64,000 nucleotides of DNA from Collinsella sp. An2. GTDB lineage: Bacteria; Actinomycetota; Coriobacteriia; Coriobacteriales; Coriobacteriaceae. This document shows, one piece after another, positions 17,386-27,976 of the stretch. The position numbers and the translations under genes were made by a program. Each line of letters opens with the position of its first letter. Position 1 is the first letter of the stretch. The notes below the pieces were generated by a model. That model worked only from the letters and a program-made list of their open reading frames with translations. It was not told the DNA's origin and did no database searches. The DNA lies in contig NZ_NFJW01000007.1 in NCBI RefSeq assembly GCF_002160065.1, positions 56,609 through 120,608 on the forward strand. The letters run 5' to 3'.

Positions 17386-18564
17386 ATGACCAACTGGCTT
17401 GTCAAACACTTCGTGCACGACGCCCAAAACACCTCGAGCCCTGCGGTGCGCACCGCATACGGGCAGCTGGCGGGAATCGTATGCATCCTCTGCAACCTGG
17501 CCCTCTGCCTGGCAAAGGGAATCATCGGCCTCGCCTCGGGCTCGGTCTCGATCGTCGCGGACGCCGTGAACAACCTGTCCGACGCATCGAGCAACATCGT
17601 CAGCCTGCTCGGTTTCAAGCTGGCAAGCCGTCCGGCAGACCCAGAGCACCCCTACGGACACGGCCGCTATGAATACCTCGCCGGGCTCGTGGTGGCAGCG
17701 CTCGTCCTTGCCATCGGCATCAACCTCGTATGGTCTTCCGTAACCAAGATCTTGCATCCCGAGGCGGCGGAATTCTCCGCAGCGCTTGTCGTCGTGCTCC
17801 TTCTGTCCATACTCGTGAAGTTCTGGATGGCGGCGTTCAACCGCACCATCGGCCGCCGTATCGATTCCGACACGCTCGAAGCGACCGCCGTCGACTCGCG
17901 CAACGACGTCATCTCCACCGCGGCTGTACTTGTCTGCGCCTGCATATCGCAGGTCACGGGCATCGACCTGGACGGCTGGGCCGGTGCCGGTGTGGGCCTG
18001 TTCATCGTATGGAGCGGCGTCGGCCTTGTCCGTGATACCATCAACCCCCTGCTTGGCCAGGCGCCCTCGCCGGAGCTCGTGGCACATATTCGCGACAAGA
18101 TCATGAGCTACCCGGGCGTGCTCGGCACGCACGACCTCATGGTGCACGACTACGGTCCCGGCCGCCAGTTCGCGAGCGCGCACGTAGAGATGGCCGCCGA
18201 GGCCGACCCCATGGAGAGCCACGACCTCATCGATAACATCGAACAGGATTTCAAGGACGAGGATGGGCTCATCGTGACGCTGCACTACGACCCCATCGTG
18301 ACCGACGACCCGCAGGTCAACGACATGCGCAACTGGATCAATCGGGCAGTCAAGCAGATCGACGAGCGCCTCACAATCCACGACCTGCGCACCGTACCCG
18401 GGCCCACCCACACCAACGTGATCTTTGACTGCGTGCGCCCACACGACCTGCCGCTCTCGCCGGACGAGCTACGGCAGCGCATCTCGCGGATCGTGTCGGA
18501 CCACTATCCGCGCACCATCTGCAAGATCACCGTTGACGAAAGCTACGTGAGCTCAAAGCAATAG
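17386..18564 (+). CDS. Cation diffusion facilitator family transporter
   Basis: GSVSIVADAVNNLSDASSNIVSLLGFKLASRPADPEHPYGHGRYEYLAGL. Confidence 0.95.
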   Translation: MTNWLVKHFVHDAQNTSSPAVRTAYGQLAGIVCILCNLALCLAKGIIGLASGSVSIVADAVNNLSDASSNIVSLLGFKLASRPADPEHPYGHGRYEYLAGLVVAALVLAIGINLVWSSVTKILHPEAAEFSAALVVVLLLSILVKFWMAAFNRTIGRRIDSDTLEATAVDSRNDVISTAAVLVCACISQVTGIDLDGWAGAGVGLFIVWSGVGLVRDTINPLLGQAPSPELVAHIRDKIMSYPGVLGTHDLMVHDYGPGRQFASAHVEMAAEADPMESHDLIDNIEQDFKDEDGLIVTLHYDPIVTDDPQVNDMRNWINRAVKQIDERLTIHDLRTVPGPTHTNVIFDCVRPHDLPLSPDELRQRISRIVSDHYPRTICKITVDESYVSSKQ

Positions 18565-18704
18565 ACACGGGACCTTGCAGAAGCGCCTTGACCATCTCCG
18601 TGACATCCCGAACACCCACCCAAGCGGCCCTGCCTGCGACGACGCGCCTCTGGCCGGGGCCGCTTGCCGTATGCATGGGAGCTATCCCCGCAGCTGTCAT
18701 AGGG

Positions 18705-19232
18705 CTATGACGAGGCCTCATTCGCACCACCCCAAAACAGCGCCTGCGCATCGCCTGCGGCCGCAAGCTTGAGATAGCGCTGCGCCCGCGCAATGCGCCC
18801 TACAGCGGATGCGGACAGCGGTGTGGGCAGATCGTCGGGGTCGAACCATCCCACATCCAGGCTCTCGTCATCGTTCACCCGCGGCTCTGCCGCCCCATCC
18901 GGGCGCAGGCGGCACACAAATAGCAGGTCAAGATACATGGTGCGGTCTCCGTTGGCATAGACGGTCTCGTGCTGCGCCGCCTTGACGGCGGCGAGCGCCA
19001 CAGGCTCCACGTCGACGCCGGTCTCCTCGAAGACCTCGCGCACGCAGGTGTCGGCCGGCTCCTCACCCGGCTCGTTGATACCGCAGACAAGAGCCCACTC
19101 GCCTGTATCCGCCCGGCGTCCAAGCAGCAGGCGCCCCGACCCATCCTGCACAAAGGCTGTCACGCCCACAAGCCACAGCAGGTCGTGACCGATGCCCTTC
19201 CGCAACTCAACGATGAAGTCCGGTGTCGCCAT
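18705..19232 (-). CDS. NUDIX hydrolase
   Basis: GINEPGEEPADTCVREVFEETGVDVEP Nudix box. Confidence 0.93.
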   Translation of the reverse strand: MATPDFIVELRKGIGHDLLWLVGVTAFVQDGSGRLLLGRRADTGEWALVCGINEPGEEPADTCVREVFEETGVDVEPVALAAVKAAQHETVYANGDRTMYLDLLFVCRLRPDGAAEPRVNDDESLDVGWFDPDDLPTPLSASAVGRIARAQRYLKLAAAGDAQALFWGGANEASS

Positions 19233-19253
19233 GCCTTCTCCTTTCGCCTGGCC

Positions 19254-19940
19254 CTACCCCGCCGTGCCCGGATCGAATCCGTATTTCTTCATCTGGCGCA
19301 CCACCACACGCTGTCGAGCGGCGGCCGCCTCCGGGTCCGCCGAGAACACGTTCGGAGCGTTGGGCAGGCCCGCCATGAGGGTGCACTCGTAATCGTTCAT
19401 CTCCGCTGGGTCTTTCCCCAGCAGCCCCCGCGACGCCTGTCCGATTCCGGTCAGGCCGTCGCCGAAGTACGACGAGTTCACATAGAGCTCGAGAATCTCG
19501 CGCTTCGTGAAGGCGGCTTCGAGGTCGAACGCCATAAAGACCTCGGCGACCTTGCGCGAGAATCGCTTTTCCTGCGTGAAAAAGAGGTTCTTTGCCAGCT
19601 GCTGCGTGATGGTGCTGCCGCCCTCGCGGAGGCTCAACGTACGGATGTCGTTTACCGCAGCTCGACCGATGGCAATGACGTCGATGCCGCCGTGCTCATA
19701 AAAGCGATGGTCCTCCACAGCGACCACCGCATCCACGTACACCGTCGGCAAGTCGTCGATCGGCGTATATCCCGGCTCGGCGCGGAGGTCTGCCACCGCC
19801 TGCTCGATGCTCTTGTGAGCCAGGGCATCTCGATACAGGTCGTATCCGTGCCATACCGTCACGGCGCATGCCGCCACGGCGAGCAGGACCGCCGCAATCA
19901 GGACTCGTTTGACCACCTTGAGCAGGATGCGCATCGTCAC
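19254..19940 (-). CDS. Monofunctional biosynthetic peptidoglycan transglycosylase (GT51)
   Basis: VAVEDHRFYEHGGID, REGGSTITQQLAKNLFF, KREILELYVNSSYFG. Confidence 0.93.
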   Translation of the reverse strand: MTMRILLKVVKRVLIAAVLLAVAACAVTVWHGYDLYRDALAHKSIEQAVADLRAEPGYTPIDDLPTVYVDAVVAVEDHRFYEHGGIDVIAIGRAAVNDIRTLSLREGGSTITQQLAKNLFFTQEKRFSRKVAEVFMAFDLEAAFTKREILELYVNSSYFGDGLTGIGQASRGLLGKDPAEMNDYECTLMAGLPNAPNVFSADPEAAAARQRVVVRQMKKYGFDPGTAG

Positions 19941-20045
19941 CTCCGTCCACCATCATCATTGTGCGGCATCACGCGGCGAAAAGGAACCGATACGGACAAA
20001 CGGCCAGGTGACAGTTTTGAAAGGTGCACATCGCCGCAGAAGGCA

Positions 20046-20942
20046 TCAAGACCGGAACTCCCTCCCCAGCGCCGCAATGAAGCGGTCGACGAGCTCGGAG
20101 CGCCTGCCGCGCCGCACGCGCACACCGAACCCGATCGGGTCGATGTCCTCGACCGGAATCGTGCACAGGTCCGACCCTGCCATCTTTGGAAGCTGCGGCA
20201 TGAGCGCAAACGCCACGCCGGCGCGGGCGAGCGCCATACAGACCTCGATGTTCGACCCCATCATGACGTGATCGGTCTCCATTTCCATCGCTACCTGCCG
20301 CTGGGCGCGCACGAGCGGCGCTGCGCAGTGGTGAGGGTCACCGACGGCCATACGTCCCGCCGTCACGAGGTCTAAAACGCGCACCGATGCAGACGCAGCG
20401 AGCGCAAGCGGGTGGTCGGTCGAACAGACACAGACGACCGGCATCTCGCAGACGCCGCAATACGTCGTCGCGCTCTGCGCGTGCTCCTTCGGGTCACGGT
20501 ACTCTGGCACCACGTCGACGCCTCCGGTCTCGAGCATATCGCGCAACGCCGACTCCGCCCCCATGCGCAGCACCGGATCGAACCGTGGCAGCTCTTGACG
20601 CAACGCACGCAGTACGGGCGCTATGAGCTGCGCTTCCATGCCGTCGTGTACCCCGACCTTCAGAATCGTCGAGATGTCGCGGGCCCGCCCGTGTGCCAGG
20701 TCGCGCTGGGAACGCGCCATGAGGTCCAGCATCTCGTAGGCGTACCCAAGGAACCTCATGCCCTCGTCGGTCAGACGCACCGTACGAGTGCTGCGTGTCA
20801 ACAGCGCGCAGCCCAGCTCGTCCTCGAGCGCCTTGATCTGATGGCTCACCGTCGGTTGCGACACATGCAGCGACGAGGCCGCCTTGGAAAAGGAGAGCTG
20901 CGTCGCCACCTCGACAAAACAGGAGATCTGCATCGTGTTCAT
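20046..20942 (-). CDS. LysR family transcriptional regulator
   Basis: QISCFVEVATQLSFSKAASSLHVSQPTVSHQIKALEDELGCALLTRSTRTVRLTDEG. Confidence 0.95.
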   Translation of the reverse strand: MNTMQISCFVEVATQLSFSKAASSLHVSQPTVSHQIKALEDELGCALLTRSTRTVRLTDEGMRFLGYAYEMLDLMARSQRDLAHGRARDISTILKVGVHDGMEAQLIAPVLRALRQELPRFDPVLRMGAESALRDMLETGGVDVVPEYRDPKEHAQSATTYCGVCEMPVVCVCSTDHPLALAASASVRVLDLVTAGRMAVGDPHHCAAPLVRAQRQVAMEMETDHVMMGSNIEVCMALARAGVAFALMPQLPKMAGSDLCTIPVEDIDPIGFGVRVRRGRRSELVDRFIAALGREFRS

Positions 20943-21115
20943 GCGGCCCCTTTCACCTCGGTTCTGCTCGTGCGTGCCTGCATACCATTATGTATATAGA
21001 TATTACTTATAACCATTTCCTATTAGTTATAGAAGAAATGACAGATAGATGCAGATGTAATGCGTGAATACTAGTACCGCCTTGCTGAAAACCAAAACCC
21101 CAAAGGAGGTATGAC

Positions 21116-22924
21116 ATGCATCACATCTTCGCCTGCTTCGGTCGCTATACGAAAGACGCTGCGCTCGCAGCGCTGTGCACCGTTGGCGAGGTCCTCATGG
21201 AGGTGCTGCTGCCCTTCGTCATGGCGTTCATCATCGACCAGGGCGTCGAGACCGGAGACATGGGCGCTATCGGGCGCTACGGCCTCATCATGATCGTCAT
21301 GGCGTTCGCCAGCCTCGCCTTCGGCGCCGCGTCGGGCGCGTTCGCCGCACGCGCCTCGACCGGCGTAGCCGCCAACCTGCGAGAAGCGGTCTTTGACAAG
21401 GTGCAGACCTACTCGTTCGCCAACATCGACAAGTTCAGCACCGCAGGCCTCGTCACCCGCATGACCACCGACGTCACCAACGTCCAAAACGCCGTGCTCA
21501 TGTGCCTGCGCGTCGGCCTGCGCTCGCCCATCATGCTCATCTCGAGCCTGTGTGCGGCAATCAGTATCTCCGGACACCTGAGCTGGGTCTTCGGTGTCGC
21601 TATCATCTTCTTGGCGCTCGCGCTCGGCGTCATCATGGTAAAGGCCAACAAGCGCTTCACCGTCGTATTTGACACCTACGACGACCTGAATGCCAGCGTC
21701 CAGGAGAACATCGGCGCCATCCGCGTCGTGAAGGCGTTCGTACGCGAGGCCTACGAGAACAGCAAATTCAAGAAGGCCGTCGACACGCTGTACAAGCGTT
21801 TCGTTTCGGCTGAAGGCCTCGTCGCGTTCAACAACCCCATCATGATGCTTGCGGTCTACGCCTGCGTGCTGGGCCTCTCCTGGTTCGGCGCGCGCTTCGT
21901 GGTGGCCGGCAGCATGACGACCGGCCAGCTCACCAGCATGTTCAGCTACATCATGCAGGTGCTCATGAGCCTCATGATGCTCTCCATGATCATCGTCATG
22001 CTCACCATGAGCATGACAAGCATCCGTCGTATCAGCCAAGCGCTCGACGAGGTACCCGACATCGCAAACCCCAAGCAGCCCGTCCATGAGCTTGCCGACG
22101 GCTCAGTCGAGTTCGACCACGTCAACTTCGCCTACGGTCAGGGCACGGGCGAGAACGTGCTGCAGGACATCGACCTGAAGATCGCCTCGGGCGAGACGAT
22201 CGGAGTCATAGGCGGCACCGGCTCGGGCAAGTCGAGCCTGGTGAATCTCATCTGCCGCCTGTATGACGCCACCTCGGGAACCGTACGCGTTGGTGGCCGG
22301 GACGTGCGCGACTACGACCTCGATACGCTGCGCAACGGCGTCGCCATGGTGCTCCAGAAAAACGTCCTGTTCTCGGGCACCATCTTGGAGAACCTGCGGT
22401 GGGGCAACGACGACGCGACCGACGAGGAATGCCGAGAAGCCTGCCGCGCCGCTTGCGCCGACGAGTTCATCGACCAGATGCCCGATGGCTACAACACCTT
22501 CATCGAACGCGGCGGCACCAATGTCTCCGGCGGCCAGAAGCAGCGCCTCTGCATCGCCCGCGCCCTGCTCAAGCGGCCGAAGGTGCTGATCCTCGACGAC
22601 TCCACGAGCGCCGTCGATACCGCCACCGACGCCAAGATCCGCGAGGCCTTCGCCCGTTACATCCCCGGCACGACCAAGATCATCATCGCCCAGCGCATCT
22701 CGAGCGTTGCCGACGCCGACCGGATCATCGTGCTCGAAGGTGGCCGCATCAACGCCGTAGGCACGCACGATGAGCTGGTCGAGTCCAACGACATCTATCG
22801 CTCCATCTACGAATCGCAGATGGAGGGCGGCGGAGACTTCGACATCCAGGCAAGCGGCGCCGCAGCACAGCCCGGCGCCTCTGCCGACGCTGCATCCACC
22901 CCTTCTGCCCGAAAGGAGGCATAG
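21116..22924 (+). CDS. ABC transporter, fused permease/ATPase (exporter subunit 1)
   Basis: GGTGSGKSSLVNLI Walker A, VSGGQKQRLCIARALLKRPKVLILDDSTSAVDTATD. Confidence 0.95.
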   Translation: MHHIFACFGRYTKDAALAALCTVGEVLMEVLLPFVMAFIIDQGVETGDMGAIGRYGLIMIVMAFASLAFGAASGAFAARASTGVAANLREAVFDKVQTYSFANIDKFSTAGLVTRMTTDVTNVQNAVLMCLRVGLRSPIMLISSLCAAISISGHLSWVFGVAIIFLALALGVIMVKANKRFTVVFDTYDDLNASVQENIGAIRVVKAFVREAYENSKFKKAVDTLYKRFVSAEGLVAFNNPIMMLAVYACVLGLSWFGARFVVAGSMTTGQLTSMFSYIMQVLMSLMMLSMIIVMLTMSMTSIRRISQALDEVPDIANPKQPVHELADGSVEFDHVNFAYGQGTGENVLQDIDLKIASGETIGVIGGTGSGKSSLVNLICRLYDATSGTVRVGGRDVRDYDLDTLRNGVAMVLQKNVLFSGTILENLRWGNDDATDEECREACRAACADEFIDQMPDGYNTFIERGGTNVSGGQKQRLCIARALLKRPKVLILDDSTSAVDTATDAKIREAFARYIPGTTKIIIAQRISSVADADRIIVLEGGRINAVGTHDELVESNDIYRSIYESQMEGGGDFDIQASGAAAQPGASADAASTPSARKEA

Positions 22925-22927
22925 GCA

Positions 22928-24832
22928 ATGGCACAGAGCACTCATGATTCCACCAAGCAGCCCAAACAATCCGCCACGTTCTCGTTCCAGGCGCTGGGCC
23001 GCGCCCTTGGGTACATGCTCGACCACTACCGTCTGCCGTTCGTCATCGTTGTGTGCTGCGTGATCGTCTCGGCCATCGTCACCGCCTATTCGGTACTGTT
23101 CTCGCAGACCCTGGTCGACGACTACATCACACCCATGCTCGCCAGTGGCAGCACCGACTTCTCCGGCCTGTTCGGCGATCTTGTCGGCCTGGCCGCTGTC
23201 CTCGTCGTGGGCGCCGTCGCCTCGTCCGTCTACAACCGCCTCATGGTCACGATCAGCCAGGGCACCATGCGCTCGCTGCGAGACGACCTATTCGAGCACA
23301 TGGAAAGCCTGCCCATCAAGTATTTCGACACGCACGCCCACGGCGACATCATGTCCATCTACACCAACGACGTGGACACCCTGCGCCAGCTGTACGGCCA
23401 GACCGTGCCACAGGTGGTCAACTCGCTCGTCACGCTGGTGGTGACCTTCGTCTCCATGGTGACGCTCGACGTTCCGCTGACCGTGCTGTCGGTTGCGATG
23501 GTCGTCATCATGCTGGTCGTCACCAAGCGCATTTCGGGCCTGTCGGGAACCTACTTCGCCGCGCAGCAGCGCGACCTGGGCACCGTCGACGGTTTCATCG
23601 AGGAAATGATGGACGGCCAAAAGGTCGTGAAGGTCTTCTGCCACGAGGAGGACACCAAGGCGGACTTCCGCCGCGTGAACGAGCAGCTGCGCGAGAGCTC
23701 GTTTGCAGCCAACAAGTACGCGAACATCATCATGCCGATCAACGCCAATATCGGGAACCTCTCTTACGTGCTGATCACCGCCGCGGGCGCCTTCATGGCC
23801 ATCAACGGCCTGTCGGGCCTCACGCTCGGCGCGCTTGTGAGCTTCATCACGCTCAACCGCAACTTCTCGCAGCCCATCACGCAGATCTCGCAGCAGATGA
23901 CCTTCGTGACCACCGCAGCCGCCGGCGCCGAACGCATCTTCTCGCTGCTTGACGAGAAGCCCGAGGAGGACCACGGCTACGTGACGCTCGTGAACGCCCG
24001 CGAGACCGCCGACGGAGGGATCGAACCGTGCGAGGAACGCACGGGCACCCGGGCATGGCGTCACCCGCACCACGACGGCACGCTCACCTTCCACAAGCTC
24101 GAGGGCGCGCTGGTCATGGACCACGTGGACTTCGGCTACACGCCCGAGAAGTGCGTGCTGCACGACATCAGCCTGTTTGCCGAGCCCGGCCAGAAGATCG
24201 CCTTCGTGGGATCGACGGGCGCAGGCAAGACCACGATCACGAACCTCATCAACCGCTTCTACGACATCGATGACGGCAAGATCCGCTACGACGGCATCAA
24301 CGTCAACAAGATCCGCAAGGGCGACCTGCGCCGCAGCCTCGGCATCGTGCTGCAGGACACGCACCTGTTCACCGGCACCGTCATGGACAACATCCGCTAC
24401 GGCCGCCTGGAAGCAAGCGACGAAGAGTGCATCGCTGCGGCCAAGCTCGCCGGCGCGGACGGCTTCATCCGCCGCCTGCCGGAGGGCTACCAGACGGTGA
24501 TCTCGGGCGACGGCGCCTCGCTGTCGCAGGGGCAGTGCCAGCTGCTGGCCATCGCCCGCGCCGCCGTGGCCGACCCGCCGGCGCTCATCCTGGACGAGGC
24601 GACCTCATCGATCGACACGCGCACCGAAGAGATCGTGCAGCGCGGCATGGACGCCCTCATGGCGGGGCGCACCACGTTCGTGATCGCACATCGTCTCTCC
24701 ACAGTGAAAAACGCCGACTGCATCATGGTCATGGACCACGGTCGCATCATCGAGCGCGGCAACCATGACGAGCTCATGGCGCAGCACGGCCGCTACTGGC
24801 AGCTCTACACCGGCGGCCTCGAGGACAATTAG
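22928..24832 (+). CDS. ABC transporter, fused permease/ATPase (exporter subunit 2)
   Basis: GSTGAGKTTITNLINRFYDID, LSQGQCQLLAIARAAVADPPALILDEATSSIDTRTE. Confidence 0.95.
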   Translation: MAQSTHDSTKQPKQSATFSFQALGRALGYMLDHYRLPFVIVVCCVIVSAIVTAYSVLFSQTLVDDYITPMLASGSTDFSGLFGDLVGLAAVLVVGAVASSVYNRLMVTISQGTMRSLRDDLFEHMESLPIKYFDTHAHGDIMSIYTNDVDTLRQLYGQTVPQVVNSLVTLVVTFVSMVTLDVPLTVLSVAMVVIMLVVTKRISGLSGTYFAAQQRDLGTVDGFIEEMMDGQKVVKVFCHEEDTKADFRRVNEQLRESSFAANKYANIIMPINANIGNLSYVLITAAGAFMAINGLSGLTLGALVSFITLNRNFSQPITQISQQMTFVTTAAAGAERIFSLLDEKPEEDHGYVTLVNARETADGGIEPCEERTGTRAWRHPHHDGTLTFHKLEGALVMDHVDFGYTPEKCVLHDISLFAEPGQKIAFVGSTGAGKTTITNLINRFYDIDDGKIRYDGINVNKIRKGDLRRSLGIVLQDTHLFTGTVMDNIRYGRLEASDEECIAAAKLAGADGFIRRLPEGYQTVISGDGASLSQGQCQLLAIARAAVADPPALILDEATSSIDTRTEEIVQRGMDALMAGRTTFVIAHRLSTVKNADCIMVMDHGRIIERGNHDELMAQHGRYWQLYTGGLEDN

Positions 24833-24870
24833 GCCTCCGGAAGCCCCCTCGACGCCCCCTTGTTCCACAA

Positions 24871-24931
24871 TGTCCCCGGGAAAGACGTCAAGCCGACGAA
24901 AACGTCGGGCTGGCGCGCTTCCCCGGGGACA
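24871..24931. terminator. Large nested stem-loop in a convergent intergenic region (bidirectional terminator candidate)
   Basis: TGTCCCCGGGAAAG...CTTCCCCGGGGACA outer arms; inner AGCCGACG-AAAA-CGTCGGGCT. Confidence 0.6.
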
Positions 24932-24934
24932 GCG

Positions 24935-26302
24935 TTATGCGCGCAGAAGATAGCGCGTCTCATACGGGGAGAGCGAGAGCGTGCCGTCCAGATGGATGGG
25001 ACCCTCCCCCTCGTCGCCCAGCATGTCATAGAAGTCGCCTGCGAGCTCTCCGGCCGCAAGGTCAAACGGCTCGTCCACGGCGTTGACCGCAACAAGCACG
25101 CACTCGGCGTCCTGCCCATCTGCGGCATCGACCGCACGCTCGAACAGCAGCTGCTTGTTGGTGATGACTACGTTTCGATATGCGCCGTAGCACAGCGCCC
25201 GCGACCCAGCGCCACCTCCTGTTCGCGCAGCAATGAGCCGCTCGATATAATCGGTGAGCTCGTTGGGGGCGGGCTCGTCGAACGATGGACGCAGGTCCCA
25301 GTCGTCGTGGGCGCCCTTCACGCCCGTCTGGCCCCACTCGCTGCCGTAATACAAGCACGGAATGCCCGGCATGCCAAACAGCACGCCGTACGCAGGGCGA
25401 ATGCACGCAGGGTCGGTAAGGATGCTCGCCAAGCGCGTGACGTCGTGGTTGTCCGCGAAGCTCAGCAGGTGCAGCCCGCGATAGATGCACCACGGGTCGC
25501 CGCCAAACTGGCGATGCAGCGAATGGGCGATCTCGAACATGTTCTTGCTGTTGAAGCTCGAATACAAGCCCTTGTAGCACTCATAGTTCGTGCAAGAGTG
25601 CAGCATCTGGTCGTTGACGATCTGGCTGTAGTCGCCGTGCAACGTTTCGCCGATGAGCACGAACTCGTGCTCGGGACCGGATGCGGCCGTAAGCTCATTG
25701 GCGACGCCGCGCAAACGACGCATGAAGTCGTGATCGAGAGAATACGCCACGTCCAGACGCAGGCCATCGATCATAAATTGGGAGCGCCACGAACGCACGC
25801 AATCCAACAGATACTCAACGACCTCGGGATTGCGCAGGTTGAGCTTCACAAGGTCGAAGCACCCTTCCCATCCCTCATACCAGAAACCGTCGTTAAAGGC
25901 AGAGTTTCCGTCGAAGTTCGTAAAGAACCAGTCGCGGTACGGAGAATCCCATCGCTTCTCGCGCACGTCTGCAAACGCCCAGAACTCTCGCCCCACGTGG
26001 TTGAACACAGCGTCCAGCACCACGCGTATCCCGCGCTCATGCAGGGTCTCGACCACCGCAGCGAAGTCCTCGTTCGTTCCCAGACGGCAATCGATGCGGT
26101 GTAGGTCGCGCGTGTCGTAGCCGTGCGTGCTGGATTCAAACACCGGGTTGAGCAGGACGGCACCGACGCCGAGGCCCTGAAGGTAGTCCGCCCATTCGGC
26201 AACCTTGCGTATGCGCGGCGCGCACTCGCCGTCGTTGACGCGCGGGGCGCCGCAGAACCCGATGGGATAAATCTGGTAGAACGTACTCTCATATGCCCAC
26301 AT
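24935..26302 (-). CDS. Alpha-amylase (GH13) family protein
   Basis: FYQIYPIGF, VVLDAVFNHVG, GLRLDVAYSLD, FVLIGETLHG, SFADNHDVTRLAS: GH13 conserved regions. Confidence 0.93.
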   Translation of the reverse strand: MWAYESTFYQIYPIGFCGAPRVNDGECAPRIRKVAEWADYLQGLGVGAVLLNPVFESSTHGYDTRDLHRIDCRLGTNEDFAAVVETLHERGIRVVLDAVFNHVGREFWAFADVREKRWDSPYRDWFFTNFDGNSAFNDGFWYEGWEGCFDLVKLNLRNPEVVEYLLDCVRSWRSQFMIDGLRLDVAYSLDHDFMRRLRGVANELTAASGPEHEFVLIGETLHGDYSQIVNDQMLHSCTNYECYKGLYSSFNSKNMFEIAHSLHRQFGGDPWCIYRGLHLLSFADNHDVTRLASILTDPACIRPAYGVLFGMPGIPCLYYGSEWGQTGVKGAHDDWDLRPSFDEPAPNELTDYIERLIAARTGGGAGSRALCYGAYRNVVITNKQLLFERAVDAADGQDAECVLVAVNAVDEPFDLAAGELAGDFYDMLGDEGEGPIHLDGTLSLSPYETRYLLRA

Positions 26303-26549
26303 GACGACCTCCTAGTTGACGGGTTGTCCACGTGCCAGTGTAGCGTACGGGCGACGCGGCCGGCGGCAGCGCCGTTGGCAAGGCCACGCGCGCCGCTCGC
26401 CGATACGCCAAAGCTGGAGGCGCCGTCCACAGGAACAAGCAAACCGCCCAGCCTCGCCCGTCGATACCAGGAAAGCTACCCGCGCCCCCGGCGGTCAAGT
26501 GCTACCGTCACGCCGCGAAACCGCTGCGAAAGAAATCGCGTGCCAAGCG

Positions 26550-27455
26550 CTACGCGACGCCCTGGCGCGCAAGGAACGCGCATGCGAGGTCGAACCAAGC
26601 GCCAACGGCTCGCTGCTGCTCTTCGTTCTCAAAGCAGGTGTTGCGGTTTGCGACCGAAAGGCAGTGGCCTCCCTGATCGAACACATGGACCTCATGCGCC
26701 ACGCCCTCGCGTGCCAGCGCGGCGGCGAAGGCATGGACCTGGACGATGGGGCAGGTCTTGTCGTCGGCCGTACCCCACACGAAGGTGGGCGGGACATCGC
26801 GCGTCACGTGGGTTGTGGGGCAGACATCCTTCAGACGCTCTTCGGTCGCCTCGCCACCCACGACCATCGATAGATAGTCGTTAAGCAGGTCGCGCCCCGT
26901 CTTGCCGCCCGTCTTGGGCACACGCAAGTCAATGCGAGGGTCGCGCGTCCGCTCATCGCGCGTGACGCGCAGATCGATGAGCGGGTATCCCAGCACCACG
27001 GCATCGGGGCGGATGCGCTCCGGCCGGTCACCTACGAGAGAAGCAAAATCGCGGTCCTTCCACGACGTCGCGACCGAGGCACATATAAAACCGCCCGCAG
27101 AGAAGCCGACGGCACACACCTTATCGGGGTCGACGCGCCATGCCTCAGCGTTGGCGCGAACCGTCGCGAGCATCTTCGCCAGATCGGCCTCAGGGGCAGG
27201 ATAAGAAACATCGCCGGTGGAGTTCGTCACATAATCGAGCACGAATGCCTGGTAGCCAGCGTTAAGGAATGCAAATGCCACCGGCTCCTGCTCGTGCTCG
27301 GCAACACGCTGAAACGCCCCTCCCCCGCAGATGACAGCGGCGGGACGCCGCTCGTCCGGCTTGCCGGGAAGCGCATCTGCTAAGTAGGCGGTATAGGTCG
27401 CCGGATGCTCCGCGGTGGACTCGTCTCCCCAGAGGGCATGCTGCTCGATGATCAT
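26550..27455 (-). CDS. Alpha/beta hydrolase (esterase)
   Basis: VICGGGAFQRVAEHEQEPVAFAFLNAGYQAFVLDY, CAVGFSAGGFICAS (GxSxG), VFDQGGHCLS. Confidence 0.88.
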   Translation of the reverse strand: MIIEQHALWGDESTAEHPATYTAYLADALPGKPDERRPAAVICGGGAFQRVAEHEQEPVAFAFLNAGYQAFVLDYVTNSTGDVSYPAPEADLAKMLATVRANAEAWRVDPDKVCAVGFSAGGFICASVATSWKDRDFASLVGDRPERIRPDAVVLGYPLIDLRVTRDERTRDPRIDLRVPKTGGKTGRDLLNDYLSMVVGGEATEERLKDVCPTTHVTRDVPPTFVWGTADDKTCPIVQVHAFAAALAREGVAHEVHVFDQGGHCLSVANRNTCFENEEQQRAVGAWFDLACAFLARQGVA

Positions 27456-27612
27456 GTGATAGTGCTCCGTTTCTGGCTGTCGTTGCAATGGGTGATTCGA
27501 GTGTAGCGTCTTTCGCGCCAAAGCGGCGCCCGTGAAGCGCCGGAACCTGAAGCCCACACGGTTTGTAACCCACCCTTTTCAAGCCAAACGCCGCTCGAAA
27601 TCGCTAAAACAT

Positions 27613-27832
27613 AAACGAGTGGTCAATTTACCCACTGAAGTAGTTTTCACAATCAGTATGCATTGCGTTTACGGGCACCCGCATGGCCCTCATTTCCAAA
27701 ACTGGCTGTACGAACGAACCCGTGAACGTTCAGAAGAATGAAATTTACTTCTTTTGCCCGGCATGGCCGCACCGGTCGCCGGCCAACCTTTGCAGAAAAA
27801 ACTACCTCAGTGGGTAAATTGACCACTCGTTT
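27613..27832. repeat. 35-bp inverted repeats flanking a 150-bp segment
   Basis: 27613-27647 AAACGAGTGGTCAATTTACCCACTGAAGTAGTTTT; 27798-27832 is its reverse complement with 1 mismatch. Confidence 0.93.
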
Positions 27833-27976
27833 GATTTCTTATAATTCCGCCTCGATAAGGCGCGCATATTCCGGCCACTATTTCATGAATCTTTGCATAA
27901 CTAGGTGCGAGCGGCCCGCAACGTACCCTTTCGCAGCAAGTGCGAGGCCGCCAAGGCCTCATGCTGGCATCGAGCA

